A DNA stretch of 64,000 nucleotides from Sorex araneus (GCF_027595985.1 NC_073304.1:139611211-139675210); one strand, 5' to 3'. Numbered from the stretch's first letter, positions 20,241 through 37,534 are shown. Translations and numbers: made by a program. The notes: a model not told the origin generated them from the letters alone.

Positions 20241-21374
20241 TTGACTCTTAAAGCTAAGTAGGTAATTTCTTTTCTGTTAGTCACTTCATCCCAACCCTAA
20301 TTTGATTTCTTTTCCCCCTTTTTTTGTATTATTATTTTTTGTTAATGTTGGGAGAGAGTTGGGCACACATGCTGCTACTCAGATGCCAGTGGTGCTCAGC
20401 GACCCTTATATGTTGCCAGGATTCAAACCAGAATTGGTCGCGTGCAGTACAAGCACCTTTCCTCCTTTACTATCGATTTGATTTTTTTTTTGTTGACTTA
20501 AGTGTTTGTATCATATATATGTGTATATGTATAGATATAGTTGATGGAAAATAAGAATTGAGTTCCAAGATAGAGAGGTTAATTTTAGTGTTTGGAGTTT
20601 GTTGTTTTTTTTTAAGTCAAAGATCAAACCAAATGCATGTGCTCTTCCACTGAGCCACATCCATGACCCAAACACTTCATATTTTTTCCTGTTTCTTTTT
20701 GGCACACACCAAGTGGTGTGCAGGACTTATTCCTGTCTTTTTGCTCAGGTATCACTCCTGGTGGGACTCAGGAAATTGCACAGAATGCTGGGAAATTGAC
20801 CCTGCATCCGCCATGTGCAAGGCAAACTTGCTGTCACTCTGGACCCCAAACACTTTATTTTAAAGTACTGTACTCTTTGGTTTGGGGTCACACCCGGCAG
20901 TACTCAGAGCTTACTCTTGGTTCTGTGCTCATTGACCAATACTGGCGGTGCTTTACGAGAACATGTGTGGTGCCAGGGTTTGAACTCTGGTTAGCTGCAT
21001 TCAAGGCAAGTACCCTGCCCACTGTACTAGTTTTCTGGCCCTTTAATTTTATGTGTTTGTTTGGGCCCACACTCAGTGGTGCTCACAGCTGACTCCTGGC
21101 TCTGTTCTCAGGAATCATTTTTATTGGTACTGGGGGAACAAACCTGGGTCAGCTGCATGCCGCATGCAAAGCAAGTGCCCAGCCTGCTGTACTCTCTTAA
21201 AGTGCTGTTCATTGTTTAATTTGATTCTGGACTCTATATTCTTTTCAGTAAAATTTGAATTTCCATTTGGAATGAGATATTCTATATGGCCTACCCCCTC
21301 GGTACTTTACATCAGCACTTAACCACAGGAGTGGCTTTTTGGTTTTGTTTTTTAATTTTTCTCTTCTATCCTAG

Positions 21375-22273
<899 letters not shown>

Positions 22274-22471
22274 TGAGCAGCTTCTTTTCTTTCTGACTGA
22301 TGTTTTGGTTTGGCGTTTGGGGCCACACCTGGTGGTGCTCAGGGCTTAGTCCTGGCTCTGTGCTCAGCGATCACTCCTGGTGTGACTCAGGGTACCAAGT
22401 GTGGTACCAGGAATCAAGCCTCAGGTCATCTTACCTGGTGTAGTTTCTTGGCCCCACTGACTGAAGTTTTT

Positions 22472-22733
22472 CTTTTATTTATTTATTTAATCACTGTGAG
22501 CTACAGTTACAAAACTTTCATGTTTAAGTTTCAATCATATAACGATCGAACACCCATCCCTCCACAAAAGTACATTTTCCACTACCAATGTCCCCATTAT
22601 TCCTCCCCTTATCCCAACCCTCCCCCTGCTTCTATGGCAGACAGTTTCCCATTTACTCACCCTCTACTTATGGGTATTATGGTTTGCAGTACACATAATG
22701 AGAGGCCATCATGTTTGGTCCTTTATCTACTTT
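22472..22733 (-). mobile_element. LINE-1 3'-end fragment with imperfect TSD
   Basis: L1 3' block ('aatcactgtgagctacagtt', then 'ccactaccaatgtcccc' and 'tgtttggtcctttatctac'). Flanks 'actgactgaagtttttc' and 'tctgactgatgtttttc' look like an aged TSD. Confidence 0.75.
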
Positions 22734-23779
22734 CTGACTGATGTTTTTCTTGTTTCTTTCCTTCCTTCTTCCTTCTTTCCCTGCCTGTCTTTCCTTCCTC
22801 AGGCCCTCGCACTTGCAAGTGCTCATCCTCCACCATGCATGCCTGATGTTTTTCTGTAAAGACATAATTTAACGTCTGTTACTTTGTCTTTGAAATTCCA
22901 TGGAAATGGTTTTCACCAATCCTTATGGTCCATTTTATCAGATGAGGAGGAGCGAGAATGGGAACCAGCATTGTCTTTTAATCCAGCTAGGTCATAGAAA
23001 AATCTTTGAGTAGGAATAAATTCTTTCAGTTTCCGGATTAGAAATATACCTTAAAAGCCTTGGGTTCAAGTCCTGGCACTCCTGCTGAGAGTTAGCTGCC
23101 CTCTGCTCTGCCAGCACTGCCAGGAGTGGCCTGCACATCACTGGTGTGATCTGAAAAAGAAACACCGTACATATTTGATTTATCAAACAAATAAGCCATA
23201 AAAACATCTTCTTTGTAAAAAATTCATATTGCATTAAAGTACATAAAGAATGGATCTCTTGAGCAGGGGAAACAGCTCAGACTGGAGCACATATTTTGCA
23301 TAGGGAAGCCCTGTATCTGGCATCACACTGTCCCCTGAGCACTGAGTCAGGTGGGGCCCAAAACGAACAGCAGAGGGAATGGATAGCGCAGAGCACATGC
23401 TATTATGGACAGTTGTGTGTTTAATCTCCAGCCTCACCTTGTCTCCTGCGCACTATTGACAGATGCACCTTTTCAAATAAAAGGGGGAGGGCTTCCTCAT
23501 CCACTCTCCTCCTTAGAAATTAAATTTCATTCCCATTTGGCACTTAGTAATCCCTTTTGTGTAATTGGCATATAATATGAATTACATAAATATGTGGCTT
23601 CTTACATTGATATATTCATGAGCTTTCCATCATGTGGCAAGGACATCTGTCAGTACAATAATCCTCTTATCTCTTTCTCTCCTCCCTCCACCGCCCATAT
23701 AATCCAGGATGATTGGTCCCAGATCCCATGCATGTCAGGGTGTCAGTCATGCACTTTGGCACTGGGTTGTAGACCTGGT

Positions 23780-23966
23780 AGCTTTTTTTTTTTTTTTTTT
23801 TTGCTTTTCGGGTCACACCCAGCGATGCACAGGGGTTACTTTTGGCTCTGCACTGAGGAATTACTCCTGGCAGCGCTGGGGGACCATATGGGATGCTGGG
23901 AATTGAACCCGCGTTGGCTGTGTGCAAGGCAAATGCCCTGCACGCTATGCTATCACTCCAGCCCCA
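23780..23966 (-). mobile_element. tRNA-derived SINE (SOR-type)
   Basis: Minus copy with a T18 tract, 'gggtcacacccagcgatgc' and the end 'ctatcactccagcccc'. Flanks 'ggtagctttt' and 'agtagctttc' suggest a TSD. Confidence 0.9.
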
Positions 23967-24392
23967 GTAGTAGCTTTCACTTTTAAGGTGCACATCATAT
24001 TGTATAGTTCATATGGGATATGTCCGCCCTACTAAAGGATATTTGGGGTTCTACTTTCTGTCTAACTGCAGCTGTGTTCCTTACTTTTAGGTCTTTGTGT
24101 ACGCAAGTATTTCTTTTCTTTAATTTCTTTGTTTTGAATTAGGTTTATTTTGTCTGGGCCATATGTGGCAGTGTTTGGGGCCTACTGTAGGCTCCTTGCT
24201 TAGGGGTCGCTCCCGGTAGTCTAGAGGCCTCTGCAGCACTCCCACGTGCAAAGCTGTTGCTCCTGCCTGGGGAGCCATCCCCTGGCTCCAGGCTCTTTAA
24301 TTTTTCTTTTATACTGAGAGCCTTCAGAGTCATACAAAGGTTACTGAATATGTGTGATTCCTAATGGTGTGAGTCCTAGCTGTGCTGTCTAG

Positions 24393-24641
<249 letters not shown>

Positions 24642-25317
24642 TAGACTTGGTCTTGCGTTTGCTCTATTTTTGAGAGGGGGAAGTTTTCACTTAAACTATC
24701 ATTAATGAAGTCATTTAGTAAGTATGTGTCATTTGGTGTCTTATATACCAAACAGTAGAAATTCTGGGTTGAAAGGAGTGTTAAGTGTATGTTCTCTCCA
24801 GAAATTATTTGGGGCTGGGAAGAAAGTGCATGCATGGGACATTCAGACAATGGTGTAGCCCATGTGTGTCAAGAATTGAATTAGGTCAGGGCCTAGAGCA
24901 AAAGTACAGCAGGTAGGTGTTTGCCTTGCATGTGGCCGATGCAAGTTGGATCCCTGGTACCTCAAATGGCCACTTGAGCACCACCAGGAGTGACCTCTGA
25001 GTGCATAGTCAGAAGTAGCCTTGAACACTACTGAATGTAGCTCCAAAGCAGAAAAAAAAAGAATTGAATTGGATGATTCACTGAATGCAGTGGCCTCTGT
25101 TTTCCCTCCAGGTCTCTGACCTGGTTTTTTGGAAATAGAGGAGTTTATGTGTCAGCAGGTGGAGGGAATGACCTCAGGTGCCATTTGGGATCTGATCAGA
25201 AGGATCAGATGTAATGTAAAAGGTTTCTTACAAATTTTGTGAAAAACAGGATCATCAGGGATTTGCTATCTAAGAAGTAACGTACAGAATATAGGAGTAG
25301 CAGATAAGAGGGGGAAC

Positions 25318-25364
25318 CTCTAATTCTAGGCTGAAAACCTCTAATTCTAGGCTGAAAACCCAGG
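25318..25364. repeat. 22-bp tandem duplication
   Basis: 'acctctaattctaggctgaa' is repeated head to tail with a period of about 22 bases and no differences, so the event is recent. Confidence 0.9.
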
Positions 25365-26267
25365 TAAAAGCCCATCTCTCCCCCACTAGTCTAAATCTAG
25401 TTGGGAGGGCAAGGTAGGGATTCTAAGTCTTTCATGGGAGAGAAGGTGCAGTGATATTTTTTTTCTTGAGGAATTCACTAGAACTGCACAACCACCTGCC
25501 CACTGTGCTAGAGAAATTGCCAGAAAGCAGGTATACGGAACCTTTCCTGGAGCTCAACTCGGAGTTTTCTTAGCAGATGAGTGAGCACCTGAACCAGAAG
25601 CGAATCCTTGCCTCTAGCACCCTCTGTTGGCAAAGGTTAATCTCACTGCCAATGGGCAAGGGAAGACTAACGCACCGAATCCATTTCATAGCAGGCCAGA
25701 AGCGAGAATTTGGAGCCAGTGGCAATAAGTCAACTTGACATATCTTAACTTCCTGAAAGTCACAGCATATATTCATATATTTATGATCACCGCTGCTGAG
25801 TGGTCCCTGAGTTAAATACTCTCTTTAACTGTACATTTGCCCTTGCTGGCCCAAGGAACCTTTTTCTTTTCTTTTTTTTTTTAATGGAGTGCTGAGATTT
25901 CAGTTAAAAATCTGAGAGTTCAAGAAGATGGCAAGGCTTTCTGTGAGGAAAGAGTCTTGAGTCAAGCCTTCAGCTGAGTGCCAGACCCACAGTGAGCAAG
26001 CATATGGGAGTTTGTTGCATATGTGGACTTAGGCTGGCACCACCGTAGTATGCCTCTATTGCAGGAAGCCTGCTTGGACAGCAGGAATTACTTCATTGAG
26101 AAATGCCTTAATTTTAATTATTTATTTTTTTGCTTCAGGAGAAATAGTGTAGTAATCACACTTGGCGATGCTCTGAGGCTAATCCTGGTGTTGCTTAGAG
26201 GATCCTCCAAGTGGAGTTTGGATTTGGGGGGGACCACGTGGTGCTGGGGATTGAACCCAGTACTCTT

Positions 26268-27084
26268 TTTTTTTTAAGTCTTTCTTTTTATTTGTTTATT
26301 TAAATTTTTATTTTTTATTAATTCACCGTGAGATACAGTAACAAAAGTTTCATGTTTGAAATTTAATCATATGGTCATCTAACACCCATCCCTTAACCAG
26401 TCAGTGCACATTTTCCACCACCAAAATCCCCAGTATTGCCCCCCCCCAATTCCATACCTCCCCCTGCTTGTGTGGCAGACAATTAGCAAGGTTTTTTTTT
26501 TTTAATTAGTGAATCACTGTGAGATAAAGTTACAGACTTACAAACTTTCATGCTTGCATTTCAGTCATACAATGATCGAGTACCTATCCTTCCACCAGTG
26601 CCCATTTTCTACCACCAGTGGTCCCAGCATCCCTCCCCCCACCTCTACCCTGTCCCTTCCACCCCACCTGCCTCTGTGGCAGGGCATTCCCTTTTGCTCT
26701 CTCCTTTTGGGTGTTGTGGTTTGCAAGGTAGTCTTTCACTACTTTAGTTATCTTAGATATTTCAAGACCAGTCCTACCTCCCCTCATATCTGCCGAAAAT
26801 ATAATTACTAGACAATGTGTTTTGTATTGCTTGTTATGGATATAATATAATGTTGCTAGTGACCACTTTTGCGGCCGCACGCTTTAGGAATTCTAAGATT
26901 TTAATAATAATTAGAGTCTGAAGAAATTGTTTCTAGAAACTGGCGACCGCTGGAGCTCTTAGAGGGCAGACGGAGGGACAACACCCGCTCCTGTCTGAAG
27001 TGGCCCAGCGGAGAAGGCCTATTGCAAAGTACCGGGCCATCTCTGCTGCAAGTTGTTTGGGTCCAAGATTTCTGTGTGTGTCCA
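26268..27084 (-). mobile_element. ORF-less L1-related composite element with TSD
   Basis: An 817-base insertion splits an old SINE. Exact 14-base repeats 'aacccagtactctt' at 26254-26267 and 27085-27098 mark its ends. The left side is a T tract and two successive L1 3'-type blocks (26290-26485, 26492-26850). The right side (26870-27084) is GC-rich and ends 'gtttgggtccaagattt', 'ctgtgtgtgtcc', resembling the 5'-type module at 63.5-63.8 kb. There is no ORF1 or ORF2. Confidence 0.75.
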
Positions 27085-28933
27085 AACCCAGTACTCTTGC
27101 ATGCAATGCATGTAATCTAGTCCTTTGAGCCATCTCTTGATATGGAAGAAAGGAAGAGTTTAGCCATACCCTGGGGTGCTCAAGGGCTACTTTTGACTTA
27201 GTGCTCAGGCGGTGCTTAGGGGAAATGTATGTGGTACCAGGGAGGACTAGAACCTGAACCTGAGTCAGCTGCATGCAGGGCAAGTGTCTTCACCCCTGCA
27301 CTATCTCAACAGCCTCTGAAATGTCTGAATTTTTAAGTTGCTACTACCTTAACATTGGAAGGACTGAGAGTGATTTAAGCAGAGGTGTGAATCCAGCACG
27401 GTGATTGTTACCATTGCCATGTTAAGTATATTGGAGGTCTAAAGGGGGCACATGGGAGATTCTGTAGGCTCCAAAGAGCTGACATTGGTGTTGGTAGCAA
27501 TAGAATTGGAATAGGAGGCTTGAAATCAGGATGTATACTGAGAAAGAATTGGTAACATTTGTTCAACCTCTCTGTGGAGTCGTATATAGAAATATCTTCA
27601 CTCATTTCAAATGTGGGGAACCACAGGAAGACTGTGATGTCAAAGTGGAAAGGGAAAGATTTTTGGTTGGAGGGAAGTATTTCACTTTTTGTTTTCAAAT
27701 ATGTTTGTTTGGTTTGGGTTTGGGGTTTTGTGCCACACCTGACAATGCTCAGGGTTTTCTCCTGGCTCTGCACTCAGGAGTTACTCCTGGTGGTGCTTGG
27801 GGGACCGTGTGTGGTACTGGGATTGAACCTAGGTCAGCTGTTTGCAAGGTAAGCATCCCACCCTCTGTACTATTATTCCAGCCCCACATATAAGTGTTCC
27901 TTAACATGAACTTTTAAAAGTAAGTCCAAGGAAAACTAAACCTTGACAGGATCTCGGGTAGTAGGTGAGCACAGGACTTGTGGGTGGATCTGAATAACTT
28001 GAATCCAACTCTAGTAGCCAAAGAGGTGAGGATGGGATAGGATACAAGAATTCACCTTGGGCTGGAGAGATAATATAGCCAGTAAGGCACTTACCTTGCA
28101 CATGGTTGACGAAGGTGTGATCCCCGTAACTCATATGATCCCCTGAGTCTCGCCAGGAGTGATCCCTGAAACACAGAGCCAGGAGTAAGTTCTGAGCACC
28201 TCCAGGTGTGCTCCTCCCCCACCTCCCCCCAAAAAAAATTAAATAAGAACTTACCTTAAAGGAATCTTCACATTGGAGTAATAAGGCAGAAAAGGATTTG
28301 TCAAAGAGATAATGAGGAGTAGAAAAAAGATATTTTAGCAGCTGAACAGGAGAGAGTTTCAAGAAATTGGGAGGGTCACTTGATTCATGGATCTAGGGAG
28401 TTCAGAAGAATGAGGACTGGGAGAGGGAGAGCAGGTTTGGTAGCAGGAAGTGAATTGTGGGGGGCTGAGGATGTAATGCTGAGGTAAGAACATTTGCCAT
28501 GCATGTGTGAGGCCCTTGTTTCCATCCTCAGCAGCTAAAAGGAAAATAAAAATGTTAAAACTCTTTAAATGGTAAGAAGTCTGAATCTCTCATGGCCAGA
28601 GGGAATGGGGAAATAAAGGGAAAGTTAAAGGCAGGAAGAGAAAACATTGTTCAGAAATGTCATTGTGTTTTATTTTTGTTTTATATTTGGCAGTGCTCAG
28701 GGCTTACTCATGTTCAGAGGGTCACTCCCGGCAGGACTCAGGTGACTATGGGATAGCGGGGGTCAAATCCAGGTCAGCCAGTTGCAAGGCAAGTGCCCTA
28801 TCTTCTTTTCTTTGTCACTCTGGCCTCAGAAATGTCCCTTTAAAAGGAAGAAGAGAATTGAGCTGTAGGAGAATACAGCATTAAGGCTTGCATGTAACTG
28901 CCAGTATTTCATGGTCTCAAAAGATTTCTTTTG

Positions 28934-29117
28934 GGGCTGGAGAGATAGTACAGCAGGTAGGGCATTTGCCTTACACGCAGCCGACCCGGGTTCGATTCCC
29001 AGCATCCCATATGGTCACCTGAGCAATGCCAGGAGTAATTCCTGAGTGCATGAGCCAGGAGTAACCCCTGTGCATCACTAGATGTGACCCGAAAAGCAAA
29101 AAAAAAAAAAGAAAAAA
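28934..29117 (+). mobile_element. tRNA-derived SINE (SOR-type)
   Basis: Full-length plus copy with the B box 'ggttcgattccc' intact and an A-rich tail containing one G. Confidence 0.9.
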
Positions 29118-29150
29118 ATTATTTTAGAAGAAGCTCTTGAGACAAACTAG

Positions 29151-29483
<333 letters not shown>

Positions 29484-29548
29484 TAACCACAGCATAATAA
29501 ATTGTGATCAAAATAATGCTGTCCAGGGAGAGAGGAAAGATTAAATAA

Positions 29549-29586
29549 TACAGTGTAGAATCTTAAAATTAAGATTCTACACTGTA
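29549..29586. repeat. 38-bp perfect palindrome
   Basis: Two 18-base arms with a two-base centre: 29549-29566 begins 'tacagtgtagaatc' and 29569-29586 is its exact reverse complement. It starts 87 bases after the exon 15 donor and is not within a recognisable repeat. Confidence 0.95.
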
Positions 29587-30204
29587 GATCTTGAAGATTA
29601 TTCAGTTCAAGATAAATATGCCTTACATCATTCAGGGGAGAGATGCAAATGGAGAGCAAAAAAATAAGTGCATAAGCCATGAAAAGACCAAACATGATCA
29701 TCTGTAGTAGGCATGCTGGGTAACTGGCCACCTCTGCCTCAAACCAAGGAAGTGAAGCACAGCAAAAATGAATACTTAAAAAGCAAACCAGAGTTAATAT
29801 GAGAAACATGCAGTGTTAGTGGTTACTTCCCCACAAACAGTATATAACAGCTCCTGTTTCTCCATATCCTATCCACACTTGAACCTTGGCTTTTTCATTT
29901 TTCTTTTTTGAGATACACCCAATAGGCTTACTCTTGACTATGTTCAAGGATCACTCCTGGCTGAGCTCAGGGGAGCATAAGTGGTGCTGGGACCAAGCCT
30001 GGGTTGACCACATGAAAGTCAGACGCTTTATACCCTGGCCCTGTGCCTTGACTTTTGGGTCATAATCACCTTACGCCTGAGAGGTGCTGTCTCGTCGTTT
30101 TGCTCTGCATTTTTCCAGTAGAATGTTGAACATCTTGTCATGTGCCTGTTGGCCATAGATCTTTTTCTAATTTTTAAAAATTTTTGTAAAGTTGTTTCAC
30201 AATA

Positions 30205-30453
30205 TTTGTATCACTGTATCACACTGTCATCCCATTGATCGTCGATTTGCTCGGGCGTATACCAGGAACGCCGCCATTGTGAGACTTGTTACTGTTTTTG
30301 GCATATCGAATATGTCACAGGTAGCTTGCCAGGCTCTGCTGTGCAGGCAGGATACTCTCGGTAGCTTGCTGGGCTCTCTGAGAGGGACAGAGGAATCCCA
30401 GGTCGGCTGTATGCAAGGCAAACGCCCTTCCAGCTGTGCTATTGTTACAGCCC
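30205..30453 (-). mobile_element. long-body tRNA-derived SINE
   Basis: On the minus strand it opens with the same head as the SOR-type SINE ('aatagcacagctgg', 'gggcgtttgccttgcat'). After the B box it continues with a different body: 'ctgtccctctcagagagc', 'gatatgccaaaaacagt' and 'atcaatgggatgacagtg'. The element is nested at the left end of a larger L1-related repeat. Confidence 0.85.
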
Positions 30454-31035
30454 TGAAAATATTTGATTTCATTTAATATTTGAACAATCCAACCACCATT
30501 ACACCTTCCCACCATCATATTTCCATCCCAAACCCCAAACCCTGCCCCCAAAGCAGAACCAAAATAATTTATTTTGTGTTGCTTATTATGAATAATTTGC
30601 TAAAAATGGGACAAAAAAGGTATCTTAGAAGTAAGTGTATGAAGATTGTTGTATTTGTCTAGAAACCATTAAGCTCTTCTATAAGAGATTAGTAACATGT
30701 TGTTAAAGGTTGAGCCTTGTGTGCTTATGTATATAATCTATAAATATACTTCCCCCTAAATTTGGTTGCCTTCTACTTTGAACCCCATCAAATGTGGTGT
30801 GCTACTCTTGGTACATTGGTGATGTAAAGTATGAGATGTCCAGGTATAGATTTACTCGTGGGTGAGACTCGGCCTGAGCATGTGGAGGTGGCCATGAGCA
30901 TTAGAGGGGTTGAGTTCTGGAGGTTTTTGGCTGCCAGGGATGGGCCTCTTGGGGTGGGGAGGGGCCTCACCTTCCGGGTTGCCCCCAGTGAAGCAGCCTG
31001 GTGTGGCATGGATATGGCATGGCATCTCCGATCTT
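30454..31035 (-). mobile_element. ORF-less L1-related element, copy 2
   Basis: Aligns by eye with 11095-11980 ('cttattatgaataatttgc', 'ccttgtgtgcttatgtat', 'gctactcttggtacatt', 'ggaggtttttggctgcc'). It lacks the ~300-base middle part that copy 1 has. A T tract at 31027 onward and the flanking AT-rich sequence blur its right end. Confidence 0.6.
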
Positions 31036-31368
31036 TTTTTTTTTTTAATTCTTGTAAAAGTAATGTATTTCAATCCTCTATATTGTTGCCTTGTTTTGAA
31101 GTATACATCTTAGTCGTGTTGAATATAGCCACATAGCTGTGCAAGAGACATCTAGAACATTTTTCACCTTGTAGAAGTGAACAACTATCAATTCCCTCTT
31201 TTCTGATCCCCCGCTACCCCCTTTTAATTTCTGTGATGTAAACCCACAGACCTTTACCCTCATGTTTGGGCTCTCCTTCCTTAGATGCCTTAAAAAAGCA
31301 GCTCTTCTCTATTGGTCCCTAAGAAGGTTTCGGCTTTATGCATATCTTCTTTGTTTCTTCCCTTATAA

Positions 31369-32747
<1,379 letters not shown>

Positions 32748-32806
32748 TCTTAGTTTAACATTTCTGAGTAATAAAAACATACATAGGCAGTGATTCAGCA
32801 AATTAA

Positions 32807-32989
32807 TTTTTTTTTTTGCTTTTGCTTTTTGGGTCACACCCGGCGATGCACAGGGCTTACTCCTGGCTCATGCACTCAGGAATTACCCCTGGCATTGCTA
32901 TGGGGACTATATGGGATGCTGAGGATTGAACCCTGGTCAGCCCCATACAAGGCAAATGCCCTACCCGCTGTGCTATGGCTCCAGCCCCA
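32807..32989 (-). mobile_element. tRNA-derived SINE (SOR-type)
   Basis: Minus copy beginning with a T tract after 'attaat' and ending 'gctatggctccagcccc'. Flanking 'aaattaattt' and 'aaagtaattt' are a possible aged TSD. Confidence 0.88.
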
Positions 32990-33286
32990 GTAAAGTAATT
33001 TTTTAAAAAATAGGAAAAGTCACAAACTATATGAAGCTGTTATCTGTGGAAAACAGGATTATAAAAATATTTTCCAACACTTTGACTTTGTTATTTCATG
33101 TCTTGTTATCTGAAAGAACAACTTCTCCATACCAGAAAAATTTTGTTCAAAGAAATAATAAAAAAAAAGTTTTAATAGAAAATTTGATGGGACCATGATG
33201 GAGGAAGCAGACACTCTGGTGGAGGGTGTGGAATGTTTTATTCATGAGCCCTGACCATTATCAGTGTTGTAAATCAGTGTCTCAGA

Positions 33287-33476
33287 AGGAATTTTTTTTT
33301 TTTTTTTTTTTTGCTTTTTGGATCACACCTGGCAATGCACAGGGGTTACTCCTGGCTCTGCACTCAGGAATTACTCCTGACGGTGCTCAGGGGACTATAT
33401 GGGATGCTGGGATTTGAACCCGGGTTGGCCTCGTGCAAGGCAAACGCCCTACCCTCTGTGCTATTGCTCCAGCTCC
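33287..33476 (-). mobile_element. tRNA-derived SINE (SOR-type)
   Basis: Minus copy with a T20 tract and 'ctattgctccagctcc'. Flanks 'cagaaggaatttt' and 'agaaagaatttt' suggest a TSD. Confidence 0.9.
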
Positions 33477-33603
33477 TTAGAAAGAATTTTTTATAAGGAC
33501 AGTAAAACTAGAAAACAACTGAACTATAGCAATGGTAGAAAAGTAAATTAGTTATCTAATCATTCTTCATAAAGTTTATGTAACAAAAAAACAAATTCTT
33601 ATG

Positions 33604-33711
33604 TTAAAGTTTTATATAAAAAAAACTAAAAATTTTTCCCAACTTTTTTTAAAAGTGTTAAAGTGTTATATAAAAAAAAAACTAAATGAAATTTTTTTCC
33701 AACTTTTTTTC
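33604..33711. repeat. tandem duplication of a ~55-bp AT-rich unit
   Basis: The unit 'ttaaagttttatataaaa' ... 'ccaacttttttt' occurs twice in a row, at about 33604-33650 and 33658-33711, with small differences in homopolymer length. Confidence 0.8.
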
Positions 33712-34304
33712 TTACCTATAGCAGTAGATTTGAGAGAATGTGTCCAAGATAGATAAAACCTCTTTCTAGGGCCAGAGCTATGTAGCATAGCAGGTAGGGA
33801 ACTTGCCTTGCATACAGCCTACCTTAAGTCCCTGGCACCACATACTGTCCCCTGAGCACGACCAGGAGTGATGGCTGAGCACCACCAGGTGTACTTCCCC
33901 CTGCCCCATTCCCCCAATAAAACACCCAACTTCTTTTTTTTTTTTTTAATAGAATGTTTGATGAATTTGCGATTCATCCTTGCACCAGTGGTTGTGCTAA
34001 TGTTTTCTGTATCTTCTCCCCTCCCCAAAAATTCTCACTTTCTAACACAAAGTAGAGTAATTTGGGGCATTATCTATGATGCCTAGAACAGTGAATTAAT
34101 CTCCCTTTCCAGTTGATGAGGAATTATTTGGAGCCTGTTTCTTCTGAGACAACTTTGAGTCAGGGAGTAGAGAGCAGGAATGGACATAGCGTGGTGGAGA
34201 GCCGTCATGCCAGGAACCTTTGGAAAAGCCCTTTGAGCTGTTGTATGGTGTGCCTCAAGTATGGGGTTTGAGTGGTCGCCCCTGGGGAGCAGCAGGGGTG
34301 CTAA

Positions 34305-34424
<120 letters not shown>

Positions 34425-35302
34425 TAATTTTTTTGTACCCTTTTCTACAGTGCCAGGGATCAAACCCTGAGCCTTGCACTTCTAAGGCATGTGCTCTACC
34501 CTGACATACATCCTTGGCTGCTATTTAAAACAAGAACTTGGGAAGTTGGGGAGATAGCTCAATGGGCTGAGAATACACGTGACATGTGATAGCTTCAAGT
34601 TTGATTTCTTCTGATCAAACTTCTGATCTCCTGAGCACCACAAGGTATATCCCTGGTGGCCCCTTATCCCCTTGGGCCTCAGCAGCACCTCATCACCAGG
34701 TGCAAGCACTGAACCAGTAACATAAGAACTTGTGCTCATAAGACCCAAATTTATTTTCATTAGTATAGGGGTCTGTAGAGCTAGCACGGGGGTAAGGCAC
34801 CTGCCCTGGCTCCACATGTGTCCCCTGAACACAAAGCCAGAAGTAAACCCTGACTGAGCACAGTCAGGTGTGGCACAAAAACACCCTCTCCCACCCCCCA
34901 ACCTCCCAAATATCACAATTGTTTAATTTTTACAGCGGCTTGTAGTGTAATGAATTAAACCTTTTTCAGGTCTCTGAAGTATTTGTATGTTAATACATTT
35001 TAATCTTTGTAAATTAATCTCTAGTTGGCCTTTGAAATCCCTGTAATAATTACTTTCTGAGCTGTTTAACAAGATTAATTTACTTGGCGCAAATTTATTC
35101 ACACTATTGTCTTTTTCAGAGTTATGTTGGCATTACGAGTAAATATGTGTTTGTGACTCTTTCTTTGAGGCACTGTGAGCCTTAACATAGGGTCTTTAGA
35201 GCTCCAGGATAGCAGAAATGGTTTTCAGGGGAGACTCTTTCTTCCTTAAAACAGTTCATGCCCTAAGAAAGAGAATGGCTCCTCTCAAGAATATCCATTA
35301 TT

Positions 35303-35481
35303 GGGGCTGGAGTGATAGCATAGCTGGTAGGGCATTTGCCTTGCACGCAGTCGACCTGGGTTCAAATCCCAGCATCCCATATGGTCCCCTGAGAACCACC
35401 AGGAGTAATTCCTGAGTGCAGAGCCAGGAGTAACCCCTGTGCATCACCAGGTGTGACCCAAAATCCCCCCCCCCCAAAAAA
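35303..35481 (+). mobile_element. tRNA-derived SINE (SOR-type)
   Basis: Full-length plus copy followed by a C-run then A tail. Flanks 'aagaatatccattatt' (35287-35302) and 'aagaatacccattatt' (35482-35497) are a TSD with one mismatch. Confidence 0.92.
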
Positions 35482-35722
35482 AAGAATACCCATTATTGAA
35501 CATTGTATTCATTGGTGCTTTTCTCCCTACTGTTATACATACTTTACCTTCATTAAGTTTTGATAACTGATTGATTTTTAGGATTTGCTCATGAGAAGTG
35601 ATTTCAAATGTCCTAAAAAATTGTATTTCAAAATTCCGTTAATAACAACTCTATAAACTTTCTTTGGTTACAGTAAACCTGCTACCCTATCAAACCCCTT
35701 ACCCATAGATGTGAATGTTCTT

Positions 35723-35897
35723 TTTTTTCTTTTGCTTTTTGGGTCACATCTGGCAATGCATAGGGGTTACTTCTGGCTCTGCACTCAGGAATTACTCCTG
35801 GCGGTGCTCAGGGGACCATATGGGATGTTGGGAATCGAACCTGGGTCGGCTGCGTGTAAGGCAAACACCCTACCCGCTGTGCTATCGCTCCAGCCCC
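35723..35897 (-). mobile_element. tRNA-derived SINE (SOR-type)
   Basis: Minus copy near consensus ('aattactcctggcggtgctc', 'gctatcgctccagcccc'). TSD 'gatgtgaatgttctt' (35708-35722) and 'gatgtgaatattctt' (35898-35912), one mismatch. Confidence 0.94.
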
Positions 35898-36017
35898 GAT
35901 GTGAATATTCTTATGTTCTTTACATAAGACTAATTATCAGAAAAGAATTGAGTGTTATGTGGGGCAGGGGCATGTTAGTCAAATGAATGTCAATCCTGAC
36001 TTTCAGTGTTTCCATAA

Positions 36018-37444
<1,427 letters not shown>

Positions 37445-37534
37445 GAAACGGGAGCTCCCATCTTAACTGACGACGTCAGCCTGCAGGTGTTCATGGACCA
37501 CTTGAAGAAGTTGGCTGTCTCCAGTGCCAGTTAA
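37445..37534 (+). CDS. SEC23B: SEC23B exon 20 (residues 739-767) and stop
   Basis: 90 bases including TAA at 37532-37534; the acceptor is 'ctctag'. It encodes ETGAPILTDDVSLQVFMDH then LKKLAVSSAS, the conserved C-terminal helix. The total of 2025 coding bases in the window equals human coding positions 280-2304, so protein length is preserved. Confidence 0.97.
   Translation, partial: ETGAPILTDDVSLQVFMDHLKKLAVSSAS

Noticed and set aside
26872..26879. NotI site (gcggccgc) as a cloning-vector junction
   Set aside because: The sequence on both sides belongs to the retroelement, and the TSDs on either side show a natural insertion.
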